From NCBI RefSeq assembly GCF_000350225.1, contig NW_005178710.1, positions 197,763-261,762 of the forward strand: DNA of 64,000 nucleotides, read 5' to 3'. The notes under the pieces were generated by a model. That model had not been told where the DNA came from and did not search any database. It saw only the letters and a program-made list of their open reading frames with translations. The stretch is from Chondrus crispus. Its lineage: Eukaryota; Rhodophyta; Florideophyceae; Gigartinales; Gigartinaceae. Each line of letters opens with the position of its first letter. The stretch's first letter is position 1. A program made the translations under genes and the position numbers. Shown here piece after piece: positions 1 through 10,905 of this stretch.

Positions 1-1
1 T

Positions 2-466
2 TCGGCCCCCACCTCAAGCCCCCCACACATCAGCGTGGTGACCGGTACCGAAGGCGATCATCGTCCCGTTCCGATGCCGCCTCCTCCCGCTCCGCAACCG
101 TCCGGCCGGTCTTCCCCGGAGCGCCTCCGTGAGGAGGCCGCGTTCACTGCCCTGCAGTACGCTTGCTCCTTCGAGGGGGCAACAGTTCCTTCATCGGTTG
201 AGCAGGCGCTGCTGCAGGCGCGCAAGTGGATGCACCAAGCCAAGCAGTTGGAGACGACAGTCGCGGCGCTCCGGGAGGCCTCCACCGCGGCGGAGCGTGA
301 GCGCGTCGAGCATCACGAGAAGCTCCGCGGCGTGCAGGACATCCTCGCGGTCGTCAGCCAACGTCTCGCGGCGCCGCCGATGCCTGCCGCTACGGTCGGG
401 GCCTCGCGCCCCGCGCCCGAAGATGCCGCGGCGGCTCCGCCAGCTAAGCGCACGCGTCGTTCTTGA
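2..466 (+). CDS. antisense accessory ORF of G1, C-terminal part
   Basis: The reading frame is open from the window edge to a TGA at 464-466. The first ATG is at 35, but the frame is open upstream of it, so the gene probably starts further left. It ends about 180 bases from the end of G1 pol and converges with it. The protein is proline-rich at first, then has a stretch rich in Glu, Ala, Arg and Leu likely to form a coiled coil (about residues 45-120), and ends in a basic PAKRTRRS tail like a nuclear localisation signal. The segment around LQYACSFE and ALLQARKWM matches an ORF at 26035-26405 in the same antisense place in element G2. That match is the main reason to call it a gene. I recognise no known family and infer no function. 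Confidence 0.6.
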   Translation, partial: SAPTSSPPHISVVTGTEGDHRPVPMPPPPAPQPSGRSSPERLREEAAFTALQYACSFEGATVPSSVEQALLQARKWMHQAKQLETTVAALREASTAAERERVEHHEKLRGVQDILAVVSQRLAAPPMPAATVGASRPAPEDAAAAPPAKRTRRS

Positions 467-642
467 GCGCCGACCCGTTGGTCGCCCCCTTTCGCGTAGC
501 CCATTAGAGGCTTCGCCCACCGTAAACAGAGCCGATTAGCGCTGTTCCTTGCCTTTTCTTTTTGGCGCGCGCGGGCGGCAGTGCACGACGCGCGCAAGCG
601 AGGTCGTCCTGAAGGTTCGGCCCTGCGAGGCCAGAAGGAGCG

Positions 643-3600
643 CTACGCGAGCGCGCTTGTCCGTCCTTGGCGCGTACGCCAATATCGGTCGATGAAAGGT
701 TGCGGGAGCCCCTCGGAGGGCTCGTAGGTATCGTCGGAAGCGGCGTACCCGTACCAGCGGACCTTGTACTCGATGCCGCCGCGGGTCATACGGTGTCCGA
801 CGATGCGGTCAACGACGTATTCCGCGCGGGGCGTTGTGGCTTGTGCGTCCGATGCGGATGGAATGGCCGAGGTGACAGTGTCCCCCGGCCCGCGCGGCAT
901 TTTCGTGACGCGGTCGATGCTCACGCGGTTCTCCACACCGTCCTGCTCGATGAGAACCGTGATGTCCGTAGCGGAGCGCACGCGGAACGGCCCCTCTGTC
1001 TTTGGTAGAAGTTTGACAGAGAGCTCGTCCGTTCCGGTCCTACCTTGCGCACGCGTGCGTCGCTCGACGCTTGTCAACGGGCGGGGCGGGCGATCAACGT
1101 AGACAAAATCGCCCGCCGCGACGACCGGACGGAAGCGGACCTTCTTGTCAAAATCGTCCTTGTACCGCTTTTGCGATGCGGATAATTTCGTCCGAGCGCG
1201 GTCGAGAGCGTCGCAAAGCTTGCGCAGCGTGGCGCGCTTGTACTGCACCGGGGTCCGCGGGTCCTCTCGATGGGTCCCCGCGTCCTGCGGCACAGTACCG
1301 GGGAGGATTAAACCGGACGGTGGCCGCGTTAACACCAGGTCGAACGGAGTCGTCTCCGTCGACCGGTGGAACTGCGTATTGTAGGCGAAGGTCAGCGGCT
1401 GCACGTAGTCGTCCCAATCGCGCTGGTGCTCCTCCACGTAGTGCCGGAGGCGTTGCACCAGCGTGCGATTGAACCGTTCGGTCTGCCCATTCGACTGGGG
1501 GTGGTAGGCTGTCGTGAGATAATGCCGCACCCTCAGGAGGGCGCATACCGCGTCGAAGAATTTCGCAGCGAACTGGGGGCCATTGTCGGTTAGTACGTAG
1601 CGCGGCGCTCCGTAAACGTAGACCCAGTTGTCTAAAAACGCGTTTGCGACGACCGAAGCGGTTGTGGTCCGGAGCGGGATACTGCGCGTTAGCTTGGAGA
1701 ACCGGTCGGTAATTACCAACACGTGTTGGTTTCCGTGCGCGGTCTTGGGCAGGGGCCCCAGAAGGTCCATCGCGACAAACTCCAAGGGGCCCGCCGCGGG
1801 GAACAGCTTGAGATCCTTTCGACAAGCGTCCCGTGGGTCGCATCACACGAGGTGCAATTCCGTACGGTCGAAAACGCGTCGCTGGCCATGTGTGGCCAGT
1901 AGTACTCCCTGCGAAGGGTGTAGTACATACGCGTCGCTCCCGGGTGACCTGCCAACCTCGGATGGTGTGCCAGGTACAGTACCCGGGGGCGCAACCGAGT
2001 CGGTACCACGCGCTGCAGGGTCCCGTCCAGCGGGGACGTCCTCACGAGAAATCTGTAACGGTCGATGTCGAACTTCGAGTTCGGCGTCCCGACGGTTTCC
2101 TCGGCGAAGCGACAGAATGCGTCCTCAGTTTGTTCGCGTATAAATTCCTCAACCGAGATGGACGCAGCGTCGCGTTCCTCGGGAGTTATCGCGAGCGCGT
2201 GACAACCGTCCGGACGGTCTTGCGGCGGGTCCCAGTGCACATTGTCCAGGAGGGCCTCGCTGCCCTCATCGTACTGGACCGCGAAGCACGGGAACTCATC
2301 ATCGACCGGTTCGGTGTCTCCTCCATCGGTACGTAAGCTCGATACGCCGTCCGCGAGTTGGTGCTTGACGCCTGGGCGGTACTGTACCTCGTAGTCGTAC
2401 TCCGCCAAGCGCAGGCGCCAGCGAGCGAGCCGACCGGAACTGTCCGCTAAATTGAGGACCCAGCGTAGGGCCTCGTGATCCGTGCGGAGGTTGAACGCGC
2501 TTCTGTATAGGTACGGCCGTAGGGTGAGGATGCTCTACACTACGGCCAAGCATTCCTTTTCGGTAGTCGTATAATTGCGCTCCGCGTCGGTCAACGCGCG
2601 GCTCCAATATCCGATCGGTCGGGTACCTCCATCGGGTTGCTCCTGTAGAAGGGCGCAACCCACTTGGTGTCCGCACGCGTCGGTGTCCAGCGTATATTTC
2701 CGTCCGTAGCGGGGCAGCGCGAGGATTGGCGGCGACACGAGGCGCCGCTTCAATTCCTCAAACGCCGCGTATTCCGCATCGGTTAAGATCTCGAACTCGT
2801 ACGGCTGATTCTTGCCGGTCTTCTTGTTCAGCGGCGCGGAGACCTTCGCGAATCCTTGCACAAACCGTCGGTAAACGTTGGACATCCCGAGAAAGGATTA
2901 CAGTTCCGTTTGGTTCGTAGGCGCGCGCGCGCGCTCGATCGCGATGACGTTGCGTCGCTCCACCTCCAACCGTCGCGGACGAATGACGTGCCCGAGATAG
3001 GTTACGGAGGTGTCGAAAAACGCGCACTTCGCCAATTTTAGCGACACGCCCGCGGTATGTAGAAGCTGTAGTACCTCGCGCACGTGTGCCATATGTTCCG
3101 TAACGGTTCGCGAGTAGACAATGACGTCATCGAGGTAGACCAGCGCGGTCTCCCATTTCACGCCGGACAGGATGATGTCGACCGCTCGTTGAAATGTCGC
3201 AGGCGCGTTTTTGAGACCGAACGGCATGCGTAGAAAGCGGTAGAGGCTCGAATGCGACGCGAACGTAGTTTTATCGCGGTCCTCCTCGGCGATCTCCACC
3301 TGCCAATACCCGCTATTACAGTCTAGCGTGGTAAAGACAGTGGCTTCGCCGAGCGAGTCGATACATTCGTCCATGCGCGGTAGTAGGTAGGAGTCGCGAA
3401 CCGTAACGGCGTTTAGCTTGCGATAGTCCACGCCGAACCGCATGGTCCCGTCCTTTTTAGGGACGAAGACCACGGGGCTCGCCCACTCGGCCGATGTCGG
3501 TTCGATGACTCCCGCGCGCAGCATGCGGTCGATTTCCTTCTTCTCCTTCTCGCGCGCGATGGGTCCGGCTCGGTAGGGTGCTTGGTAGTTTGGCTTCGCA

Positions 3601-5017
3601 CCGGGCTTCAGCTCGATGCGGTGCTTCGTAGCATCGATCTTACCCAAGTGGCCGGACCACATGTCCTTGAACTCGGACAGCATGTCCATAATTTCCGACC
3701 GGACGGTACTGTCTTCTGCACCAATATGGATGTCTTCTTCCCACGAGCGGGTCTTCTCCGCGTCCGTATCGGTCTGCTCATCCGCGTTAGCGGGATTGCC
3801 ACCTTGGGCGTCGTCCGTTTCCGGTTCTTCGCGTCGCGCGCCTCCTCCCGTAGCGGTGGTGGATTTAATTCTGCCATCGTCCGTAACTGGTTTTTCGCGT
3901 CGTGCCTGTCCCTCCGTAGCGGTCGAGGAATTATTTTGTTCCCTCTCCCTTCCTTAGCGTCGGCCTCTCCGGGGACCGGCACGCCAAGTGTCAGGATGTG
4001 TGTGGGGGATGGCAACGCGAGACCAACAACGGTATGTTTGGGGACGTGGGCTGCGCGTCTTCCGAAGTTGCTAACGAGCACCGTAAACGGCTCGCCCGGG
4101 AGGAGGTCCATGACCCCCTGGGCCATCAGGCATAAATTCTTATGCGCCGTTTTGGGGTGGTTTTGCAGGAAGCAAAGCCCCCCAACCGGTGTTGCGACGC
4201 GTACCATCGCTTGGGTCATCTGGGGTATCGTCACCCCCTTGACCACGCGAATTTTCCGTGACGGTACGTTCGTTGGGAACTGCGCGCGCTTCCGGTCGGC
4301 CGAATTTTCCTCCTGCGGGAGCTGCTGCGACGGTCCCCTCGAGGCCATCTTGCGGTCGTGCCTCGAGGGTGTGACTCCCGTCAGCGCTACGGACGGCGCA
4401 TGATGGAACAGCACCTTCCTCTGCGGTGGCAGGATCGCCTTCACGTGGCGATCTAGGAACGTGGTTCCGAGGATACAGTCCACCGCAAGGTTGGTGACGA
4501 TCAAGAACGGTACACGCGCGACGAACTCACCAATCCGGACGTACAGCTTGAGCTCTCCGAGGGCCTTCATCGACCTATTCGAAGCGTCGATGAGCGGCGG
4601 GCTCCGCGCGGACTGGATGGCAGCGCGCCACGGTTCTGCCACACAGCGTAGGTGGATTAGATTCGGGCCGGCGCCCGAATCTAGAACCGGCGTGATGGCG
4701 CGCATCATCGCGCGTAGTTGTCCGACCGTTGCGGTGACCTTGTAATTTTGCTTCTTGAAGAAGCAAATTGCCGCTTCGTCCGTTCGGCTCTGCGACTGCG
4801 CGCGTACCGAAGCGGTCGACGGGGTGCCTTGTTTATTGAGGCTTGGCACGGGGAGGATCGTCGACGCCTCTACGCGTCCTCCCCGGCTTCCCCCGTCAAC
4901 CCAAGGTCCTCGGGCCCCTCGTCCGTCAGCGGTAACGCGGGTTCTTCCGATTGGACGGTCTCGCGCGGCTCGACCACGTTGATGCCCGTGGGAGCCTGCG
5001 CACGCGAATTTCGCCAC
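643..5017 (-). pseudogene. pol: G1 pol polyprotein (PR-RT-RNaseH-IN-chromodomain), broken
   Basis: The frame overlaps gag by about 148 bases in the -1 frame, the same relation seen in G2, G3 and G4, so expression by -1 frameshifting is likely. The protease motif DSGAG is encoded near 4673. RT (2898-3689) has MRFGVDYRKLN and YLDD (near 3130). RNase H includes LDTDACG. The integrase has an HHCC zinc-binding region, a catalytic Asp in MDLLGP, DNGPQF and NGQTERFN, followed by a chromodomain (EYVVDRIVGH, VRWYGY). Compared with G3 it has a one-base deletion near 3945, TAA in place of Arg at about 2904, TGG changed to TAG at 2533-2535, and a 7-base deletion near 1815. The integrase-chromodomain segment 643-1785 is open, and the stop at 643 is natural. 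Confidence 0.93.
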
Positions 5018-7356
5018 GCAGTCGGCGGTTGACGCTCGAACGGCGAACCTGGGCGGAGACCTTGACGGATCCGAAGCTTTTGATAATTGGCCTCGCGGGC
5101 CTGCAAAAGCTTCGAACGCAGCGCGCTATCCGCCACCATAGGACATTGCTCCTGTCGGTGGGTCAGGTCCAGACAGAACCGACACGGCGGGGGTCGAGGT
5201 AATCCTTGGTTGAAGAACCGGACCCGCTGGTTCTGTACTGGCCTTCCGTACGGATATGCGCGCGCGTCACCTTGTTGGGCGGGCGCCATCGGTGCGCCCG
5301 CCGGGGACGAGGCAGGTGACGGATGGTAGCTAGTCGGCGGCGAGCTAAGCGAGCTCGGCGTCGTCGACTGGTCCGTCACCGCTAGTATCTCCTCCATTTC
5401 GGTTCCGCGCGCTGTCGGGAGTTCAGACAGGGACTCGACCGACAGCACGGGCCTTGTCCGCGCGTTGCGCAGTAATCTTCTCACCGAATCGGACGGTGCT
5501 TGAGGCGACGCGAGCGAGGTCGCCTGTCTTCGAGCCGAGCGGTGCGTTTCGCCTATCGCTTGCGCGTAGCGTGCCACCGCTTGGTAGTCCACGCCCGGAT
5601 GCGTCGCGAGATAATTCCGCACCTGCGCGCACGTCGCTGGCAGAAGTCCCTCAACGAAAAGGGACTTCAGGCGCCTGTCCGAAAATACGGTTCCGCAGCG
5701 CAACGCCTTGTCCCACAACTGGTTACTGTACACCTCCTCCGTCATATTAGAGCTCTGACGGAAGGAAGTGACATCACCGACCGCTTCGAAAATAACTTCG
5801 TCAGTCGCGTACGTGCGTAATAAAAAGTTAACAACTTCCGCGTAGGTTTCGAGCATATGGCGCCGCTCCGCATCGACCGCCATGGTGTTCCCGTGTAGCC
5901 TGGACTGGAGCAAGGCATGAGCCTGCCCAGTCAAATAGAACTGGAAGCACCATACGGCCGCGCCTTCGCTGACCCCATTGTGGTCGCAGGCCATCTTGAA
6001 GCGCGCGAGAAACCCTAGCACCGCGATTGGATCTTGACCACCGAATGTGTGGGTTTTCAGCTGGACGTCCAACTTCTTCCGATATCGGTTAACTCGCCGC
6101 GCGATACTCGCGTCGTAGCGCGCGCTGCGATTTTCCAGCCTATACGTGCGGTAGTCGACGGCCTTGGTGAACAGGTCGTTCAGCGGCCTGATCACCGGCA
6201 ACTGTTTCGGATCCCGCCTCGGGGCAGACCGGCGGTCTCTGCCCCTGCGATGGCGGTCTCCTTCTCCGCCGGGGCTACTGTAGCCCTCCGGATCGGAGTC
6301 TTCTCGCCGGAACCGACGTCGGTCGCGCGCATTGCGGCCTCTGCCGTCGCTTCTGCGCGATCCGTCCGACTCGGTGTCCTCGTCATCGGAGGGGTATCCA
6401 CCTCCTCCGGCATCGCGGTATCGCGTATAGCGTCCTTCGCGGTTATCATCGGAGGGGTAACCGACCCCTCCGGCATCGCGGTATCGCGCGTAGCGTCCAT
6501 CGCTGTTCTTGCGCGTCGCCCTGTGGCGATGTCTTGTGTCTTCTTCCTCGGAGGGGTTTTCTGTACCCTCCGAGGTGTAGCCTTGAGCGCCGGGTGCGCT
6601 TCTTCTGCTCGACCGATACGGCTGTCGCTTTTCTGTCGCGAAGCGCCCCAGGCAGTTTTCTGTCCCGCGGGGGCCAGCCGTATCGGCGAGTACGGGAGGG
6701 CCATTTTCTGTGGGCCCTCCTGTAGCACCATAAATTGGTGGGAGGCAAATGGTCTTACCCTCCGGGTGAGGGGCCATTGTACCGATCCCGGGTGCGGCGC
6801 CGATCGGTTCAGCGTGCGTTAGCGTAGGATCCGGAGTGGTTGAGTCGCGCTGCTCGCGTGCGTCGACTCCTGCTCCGGCGAAGGTCGTGGCCAGACGATT
6901 GGCCACGGCGGAGCTGATCGCTCCCTTTAGAGCCGTGCCGGACGGGGATTCTTCATCGACAGTGGTGAGAGCGGTCACTACTTCGCATTGGACTTGAGCG
7001 GGTAGAAGTTCGTCCAAAAGCGGTGGTATCGCGCTGCGTACGTGCGCGTCCACGAGCGCGGGCACCGTTCGGTCGAGGCATACGCGCGCTACCTGGGGGA
7101 GTTCCGTAGCGAGGAACTCCTCGACCCAGGCCTGGATGCGCGGCTGAATCGCGTCGACCATCCATTGGACGCGATTCTCAGTGCCTGCCGACACGGCCGG
7201 CGTAACATCCGATGCAGACGCTCGCGTGCGGCCCGGTCGCGGTGGCGGTCGCAGCAGGGCTTCTGGGTTCTCCACCCGGGGGCGCGGTGCGCCACTGCCA
7301 CTGCGGGTGCTCAGACGCCCGGAGGCGGAGTCTCCCCCTTGATCCGGTCGGTTCAT
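4870..7356 (-). CDS. gag: G1 gag polyprotein, intact
   Basis: An open frame of 828 codons encoding the structural capsid-nucleocapsid protein. I chose the ATG at 7356 (MNRPDQGG) over the upstream in-frame ATG at 7395 because G2 and G3 gag start with the same MN context. The N-terminal half is acidic and arginine-rich, with two tandem copies of a unit resembling GRYARYRDAGGVGYPSDD. The middle has the retrotransposon gag/capsid homology (KTHTFGGQDPIAVLGFL, WCFQFYLTGQA). Near residue 725 lies a CCHC zinc knuckle, CRFCLDLTHRQEQC, with the C-X2-C-X4-H-X4-C spacing. It ends at TAG (4870-4872) inside the pol overlap. This is the only uninterrupted gag in the window. Confidence 0.92.
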   Translation of the reverse strand: MNRPDQGGDSASGRLSTRSGSGAPRPRVENPEALLRPPPRPGRTRASASDVTPAVSAGTENRVQWMVDAIQPRIQAWVEEFLATELPQVARVCLDRTVPALVDAHVRSAIPPLLDELLPAQVQCEVVTALTTVDEESPSGTALKGAISSAVANRLATTFAGAGVDAREQRDSTTPDPTLTHAEPIGAAPGIGTMAPHPEGKTICLPPIYGATGGPTENGPPVLADTAGPRGTENCLGRFATEKRQPYRSSRRSAPGAQGYTSEGTENPSEEEDTRHRHRATRKNSDGRYARYRDAGGVGYPSDDNREGRYTRYRDAGGGGYPSDDEDTESDGSRRSDGRGRNARDRRRFRREDSDPEGYSSPGGEGDRHRRGRDRRSAPRRDPKQLPVIRPLNDLFTKAVDYRTYRLENRSARYDASIARRVNRYRKKLDVQLKTHTFGGQDPIAVLGFLARFKMACDHNGVSEGAAVWCFQFYLTGQAHALLQSRLHGNTMAVDAERRHMLETYAEVVNFLLRTYATDEVIFEAVGDVTSFRQSSNMTEEVYSNQLWDKALRCGTVFSDRRLKSLFVEGLLPATCAQVRNYLATHPGVDYQAVARYAQAIGETHRSARRQATSLASPQAPSDSVRRLLRNARTRPVLSVESLSELPTARGTEMEEILAVTDQSTTPSSLSSPPTSYHPSPASSPAGAPMAPAQQGDARAYPYGRPVQNQRVRFFNQGLPRPPPCRFCLDLTHRQEQCPMVADSALRSKLLQAREANYQKLRIRQGLRPGSPFERQPPTAWRNSRAQAPTGINVVEPRETVQSEEPALPLTDEGPEDLGLTGEAGEDA

Positions 7357-7465
7357 CGTCGAATACGCTTTGCCATCGACGCCGTGATTTCTCAACCTTT
7401 TCCGTCCGTACGGTTCTGCGCGCGATCCAGCGACTACGCGTGCGGCTCAACCTCAAGAGTTATCC

Positions 7466-7482
7466 CCTCCACAAGAGTACCA
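7466..7482 (-). other. G1 primer-binding site
   Basis: On the minus strand TGGTACTCTTGTGGAG starts two bases inside the LTR end. It begins with TGG as expected for pairing with a tRNA CCA end. The same sequence follows the G3 5' LTR at 37285, and a mutated form follows the G2 5' LTR near 35470. I did not assign the tRNA. Confidence 0.75.
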
Positions 7483-7484
7483 AA

Positions 7485-8156
7485 TGTGGGATAACTCCTC
7501 TCCGCCCTAGGTTGGGTGAGAGGCGGAAGCTATTAGCAAGGGAGCACCCGGCGTAGACGCGACGCGCTAATTGAACCGATCGGACGAGCTCGCGAAAAGG
7601 GAGTGGCTCACTGTCCGGTTACGGGCACTCGCCCCGTTGTGCGTGAACGGGAGCGACCGGTAACGGGTTAGAAGCCAGCGCGCGCGACAGACAACCGAAA
7701 ACGGACGTACGTAGGCGCAAAAGGGACGGGGGCGAGCTTGCCCCCGTTTACTGGTGGGGACGGGTGCCAGGTCTTAACCCGGCAGAGGGACGCCTCGGAC
7801 ACCTGTCCCCGTACAGTAGTACAGTACCTGCCGCCTAGTGCGTGCCGGGTACTGTACACAATTAAAAAGGTAGCGCCATAATTGCTACTACCGCACGGAC
7901 GCTGCTACTACACGTGTGCACTACTGTACACGCGTGTTGCTTACAGACTACCGCACGGACGACACGTGTGCTAACGCGCACACGTAACACGCGTAGACTA
8001 CCGCTCGGACGACACGTGCACTACTGTACACGTACGCCAGGTTACGACAGCTCGGCATGCGCGCGCGCTCGCTACACGTGGGCACAACCGCCCACGTGTA
8101 TACCGTATACGGCCGTCCGATGACCTCCGCGCGCTCGCGCCGGTCATTATACTACA
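7485..8156 (-). repeat. G1 5' LTR (672 bp)
   Basis: Read on the minus strand it starts TGTAGTATAATGACC and ends TTATCCCACA. It matches both G3 LTRs (36610-37283 and 59414-60085) along its length. The U3 part has three copies of an ACTACCGCACGGACG-like motif, at 7887-7901, 7947-7961 and 7997-8011 on the plus strand, set among ACACGTG and TACAGTA motifs; these may be repeated promoter elements. Confidence 0.92.
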
Positions 8157-9539
8157 GTATGCTCTGTCGGCGATCAGTTAAGGCGTAGACGGCCTGAGAG
8201 AATAGCCTCTCACAAATATTGGAGGTCGGGAGGAGGAAGCGCAGGTCTAAATATTGGCTACTTGAGCCATTCAGGCTTATTCTTCTTTGTTTAAAAGCAC
8301 GATCAGCAAGCGATGTGCCAGACATGTCTGGCATGTCGACATCGTCATTCACATTAGTCCTGAGGTGTTCTACTGCCCTCTCCTCATCGACCGATAGATC
8401 CATAGTCAACTTCTGAAGCACTTTCACCACGGCCCGTTCAAATAAATGATGGTAGACAATACTGGCGTCTTGAGCCAGTCTCGATCGGGTTCCCGGATAC
8501 GCATCTAATACAGTATCAAACAGATGACGAGCGTCAGTCATTGTTAAATCATCCCTTTGCAACGACTTTGTGACAGAGTTTAGATCCCGCAACCGCTCCA
8601 ACAATTAATCTATGTCCCGATTTTGCCTCGTCGTTGGCATCACCTCGTCTACTGAATCCATGTGCATATGCGGAAGGAAATCTTTTATCTCCCTGTAGCG
8701 CGAAAGCATTTCAAATGTAGAACTCCATCGTGTGACATTGTTGCACCTGGCCCTCAACGGCGTCATTTTCCGCAATTCCGCTGCTGGAATTAGATTTCCC
8801 AGCTTCATCATTAGCTTCCGTACCAACCCAATGATATCATCGTAATCTGACAGAATGTCTTGAACCGCCAAATTGAATCTATGGCTAGCACAGCCAATAA
8901 ACTTTCAGGCTCCCTTTCGGGCAAAGGCTTTGTTAGTGCAACAGTTGTAGCCGATAATAGCAGCAACGTGAACCCGTGATCTCTTGTACAATCCAAGAAT
9001 GTATGTAACAAATGTAAAATGCTCATCAGCATCCAATCTTTCCTCATCGCCCATAGGTGAAAATGTCAAGAACACGGACCTATATCCATTGGGTATTTCG
9101 GCTGGAAATGTAGCAAACATGCCCAGATAGTGTGTCGTCCCTGAACTCCGCCCATGTATTTCTTGAAAGTGTTCACAGATACAGATTCTGGCTTCATGTG
9201 TTTCCTGGCATAGACGTTTTCGCAGAATGAAAACGGCATCAGACTCATTATGATCAGTTCGAGCCATGCATGAATCTGCTGCGTTTTCTGCGGCCAGAAA
9301 TGATCCATGACCGTCACGGGCTTGTGCGAAGATTCTGTATTAGAGCCAAGGTCGCGATATTCAGGGTGCTCGCTGGTGACATGGGAGCACAAGTTTGTGT
9401 AACCCAATCCCTTCTGTACCCGTTTAGCGCAACACTTACATGTCCAATGTGAGCTGCCGGGTACATCACGCGTGAAAAAGAGCTCAGCAAGCCGCTTTCC
9501 CTTGAGCTTAGGAGTCATTGCTTCGGTAGTTGTTAACAT
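8157..9539 (-). pseudogene. hAT-family transposase with BED zinc finger, truncated by G1
   Basis: The N-terminus (9539 downward) has a BED-type finger with WTCKCCAKRV, then NLCSHVTSEH, giving the C-X2-C and H-X4-H pairs. Later parts carry the hAT core (CASHRFNLAVQDIL, VTRWSSTFEML) and the C-terminal dimerisation region (YLDLRFLLPTSNICERLFS). The gene stops at the G1 LTR: TDRRQSIL runs directly into 8156, so the last residues lie beyond G1, outside the window. It also has a frameshift between about 9070 and 9260 and in-frame stops near 8905 and 8605. It would have catalysed cut-and-paste transposition by a DDE mechanism and is now inactive. I could not locate its terminal inverted repeats. Confidence 0.88.
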
Positions 9540-9596
9540 TAACTGGTTCCCTTGGAAGGGTCCACTTCGACGACGTCGAATCTACAACTACTAAAA
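9540..9596. other. short spacer between hAT start codon and Helitron H1
   Basis: This is presumably the 5' leader or upstream part of the hAT element, cut by Helitron insertion. H1 appears to begin with TC at 9597 after an A, the typical Helitron context. I see no promoter here that I can defend. Confidence 0.4.
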
Positions 9597-9659
9597 TCCG
9601 TGTCTGTGTGTGTGTCTGTATGTCCTTGCGCTCCCGCGTTGCCATTGGCGCACGGAGGC

Positions 9660-9790
9660 GGCGCCGCGGTGACAAGTGGCGGCCACGGGGACACGTGGCG
9701 TGACAAGTGGCGACACGTGGCGGGTTTTTCGCAGGCCAGGCCGCCACGGGGACACGTGGCGTGAGAAGTGGCGGCGGCCACGTGCGGGGC
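9660..9790. repeat. GC-rich minisatellite-like repeats in H1 5' region
   Basis: There are repeated variants of a unit combining GACAAGTGGCG and GGACACGTGGCG with GGCCGCCACGG. The same array, with a different number of units, lies in H2 at about 17140-17270. The H1 copy runs into a run of Ns. Confidence 0.7.
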
Positions 9791-9845
9791 NNNNNNNNNN
9801 NNNNNNNNNNNNNNNNNNNNNNNNNNNNNNNNNNNNNNNNNNNNN
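9791..9845. other. assembly gap (55 N)
   Basis: A run of Ns inside the repeat array of H1. The flanks are collinear with H2 at 17170-17270, so the gap lies within the minisatellite and not in coding sequence. Confidence 0.99.
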
Positions 9846-10905
9846 AGGCCGGCGGTGGACCGGTGCGCCCCGAGTCACAAATGGCGACACCTGGCGGTAA
9901 AATTAATTTTATTTTGAATTTCGAACTGTTACACCAATGCGGCACTACAGTAGCGTGCCGGTGACAAGTGGCGACACGTGGCGCCGCCCCTGGTGACAAG
10001 TGGCGGTGAGGCGAAAGCGCGCACGAATAGAAACGTTTTTTACATAGCCGCACGTCGGCAGCACAGTACCTGCTTTCGAGTTCAACAACCTTCAGCAAAT
10101 TTTCACCACGTGACGGCTCCCTGTTAGCGTGGTGACCAGGGTCTGGGCAAGGCAGCGATCGTGATTCTATGCCGGCTTAGTAGTGGGCTGAATACGGCAT
10201 TCCCCGCGAAAAGTTTACCGGATTGCTTAACGGCATCCGGATAGTCCCTAGGTGCTATTGCGCTTTGCTTTTAGTAAAGCGTGGTAGTCTGCCGCTGTGC
10301 AGGAAGCCTAATCCGATAGCGCACCATTTATTGGTGTTGTAGTATCGGGCTCGGAACAACGGCCTCCGCAGAGCAATCTGCGGACGTCGGACTGACGTTG
10401 TTTTCAACGTCGACAACGAAGATCAAACGCAGCCTCCGTCAAACTATAGAGGCTGCAAGAAGACCCAGTGTAGGTGCCGTTAGGGCTTGGAAAACCTAAC
10501 CACCGCACTGAGGGAAAAGGGAGCGTGCGTGCTTAGCGACCCCAGCGGGAAGAGCCTTGCAAGAGGTTCTTTCTAATACCGGGCTCCCTGGGAGTAGAAA
10601 TAGACAAGGTGGTCGTACTCTGAGTATTAATACTGTACCCTGTGTATACTAGGACCATTAGTCTATTTCTATTTCTATTTCGTTTTTGGTTCTTTTGAAT
10701 CACGGGATAGTACAAGACATTAAAGGCCCTATATTGTTACTCTTTTGCTAAGTGCTCTTGCGGACGACCTAGCTGGCTGACGTTGCGTTTAGACCTTTGA
10801 GGACTGCTTGCTACGACTCATAGCGATCTACAACGGACCCCTCGCACTTGCGTCAACCCTAGCTGCACTTGCAGGGATAACACTAGCGCGCCAAGCAGAA
10901 CATAA

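Larger units (their letters stand above)
1..8156 (-). mobile_element. Ty3/gypsy chromodomain retrotransposon G1 (left end outside window)
   Basis: Read on the minus strand the order is 5' LTR (7485-8156), primer-binding site, gag, pol (protease, RT, RNase H, integrase, chromodomain), then an accessory ORF on the other strand (2-466). The 3' LTR is not in the window. The pol order and the chromodomain place it in Ty3/gypsy (chromovirus type). It is the same family as G3 (36610-60085) and a sister of G2. Gag is open throughout but pol has several small breaks, so this copy is probably not autonomous. Its right LTR ends inside a hAT transposase gene. GTATG at 8157-8161 would be one copy of the target-site duplication; the other is outside the window. 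Confidence 0.93.

Noticed and set aside
6034..6822. Long open frame opposite G1 gag
   Set aside because: It mirrors the codon bias and the RYRDAGG repeats of gag on the other strand; no independent support.
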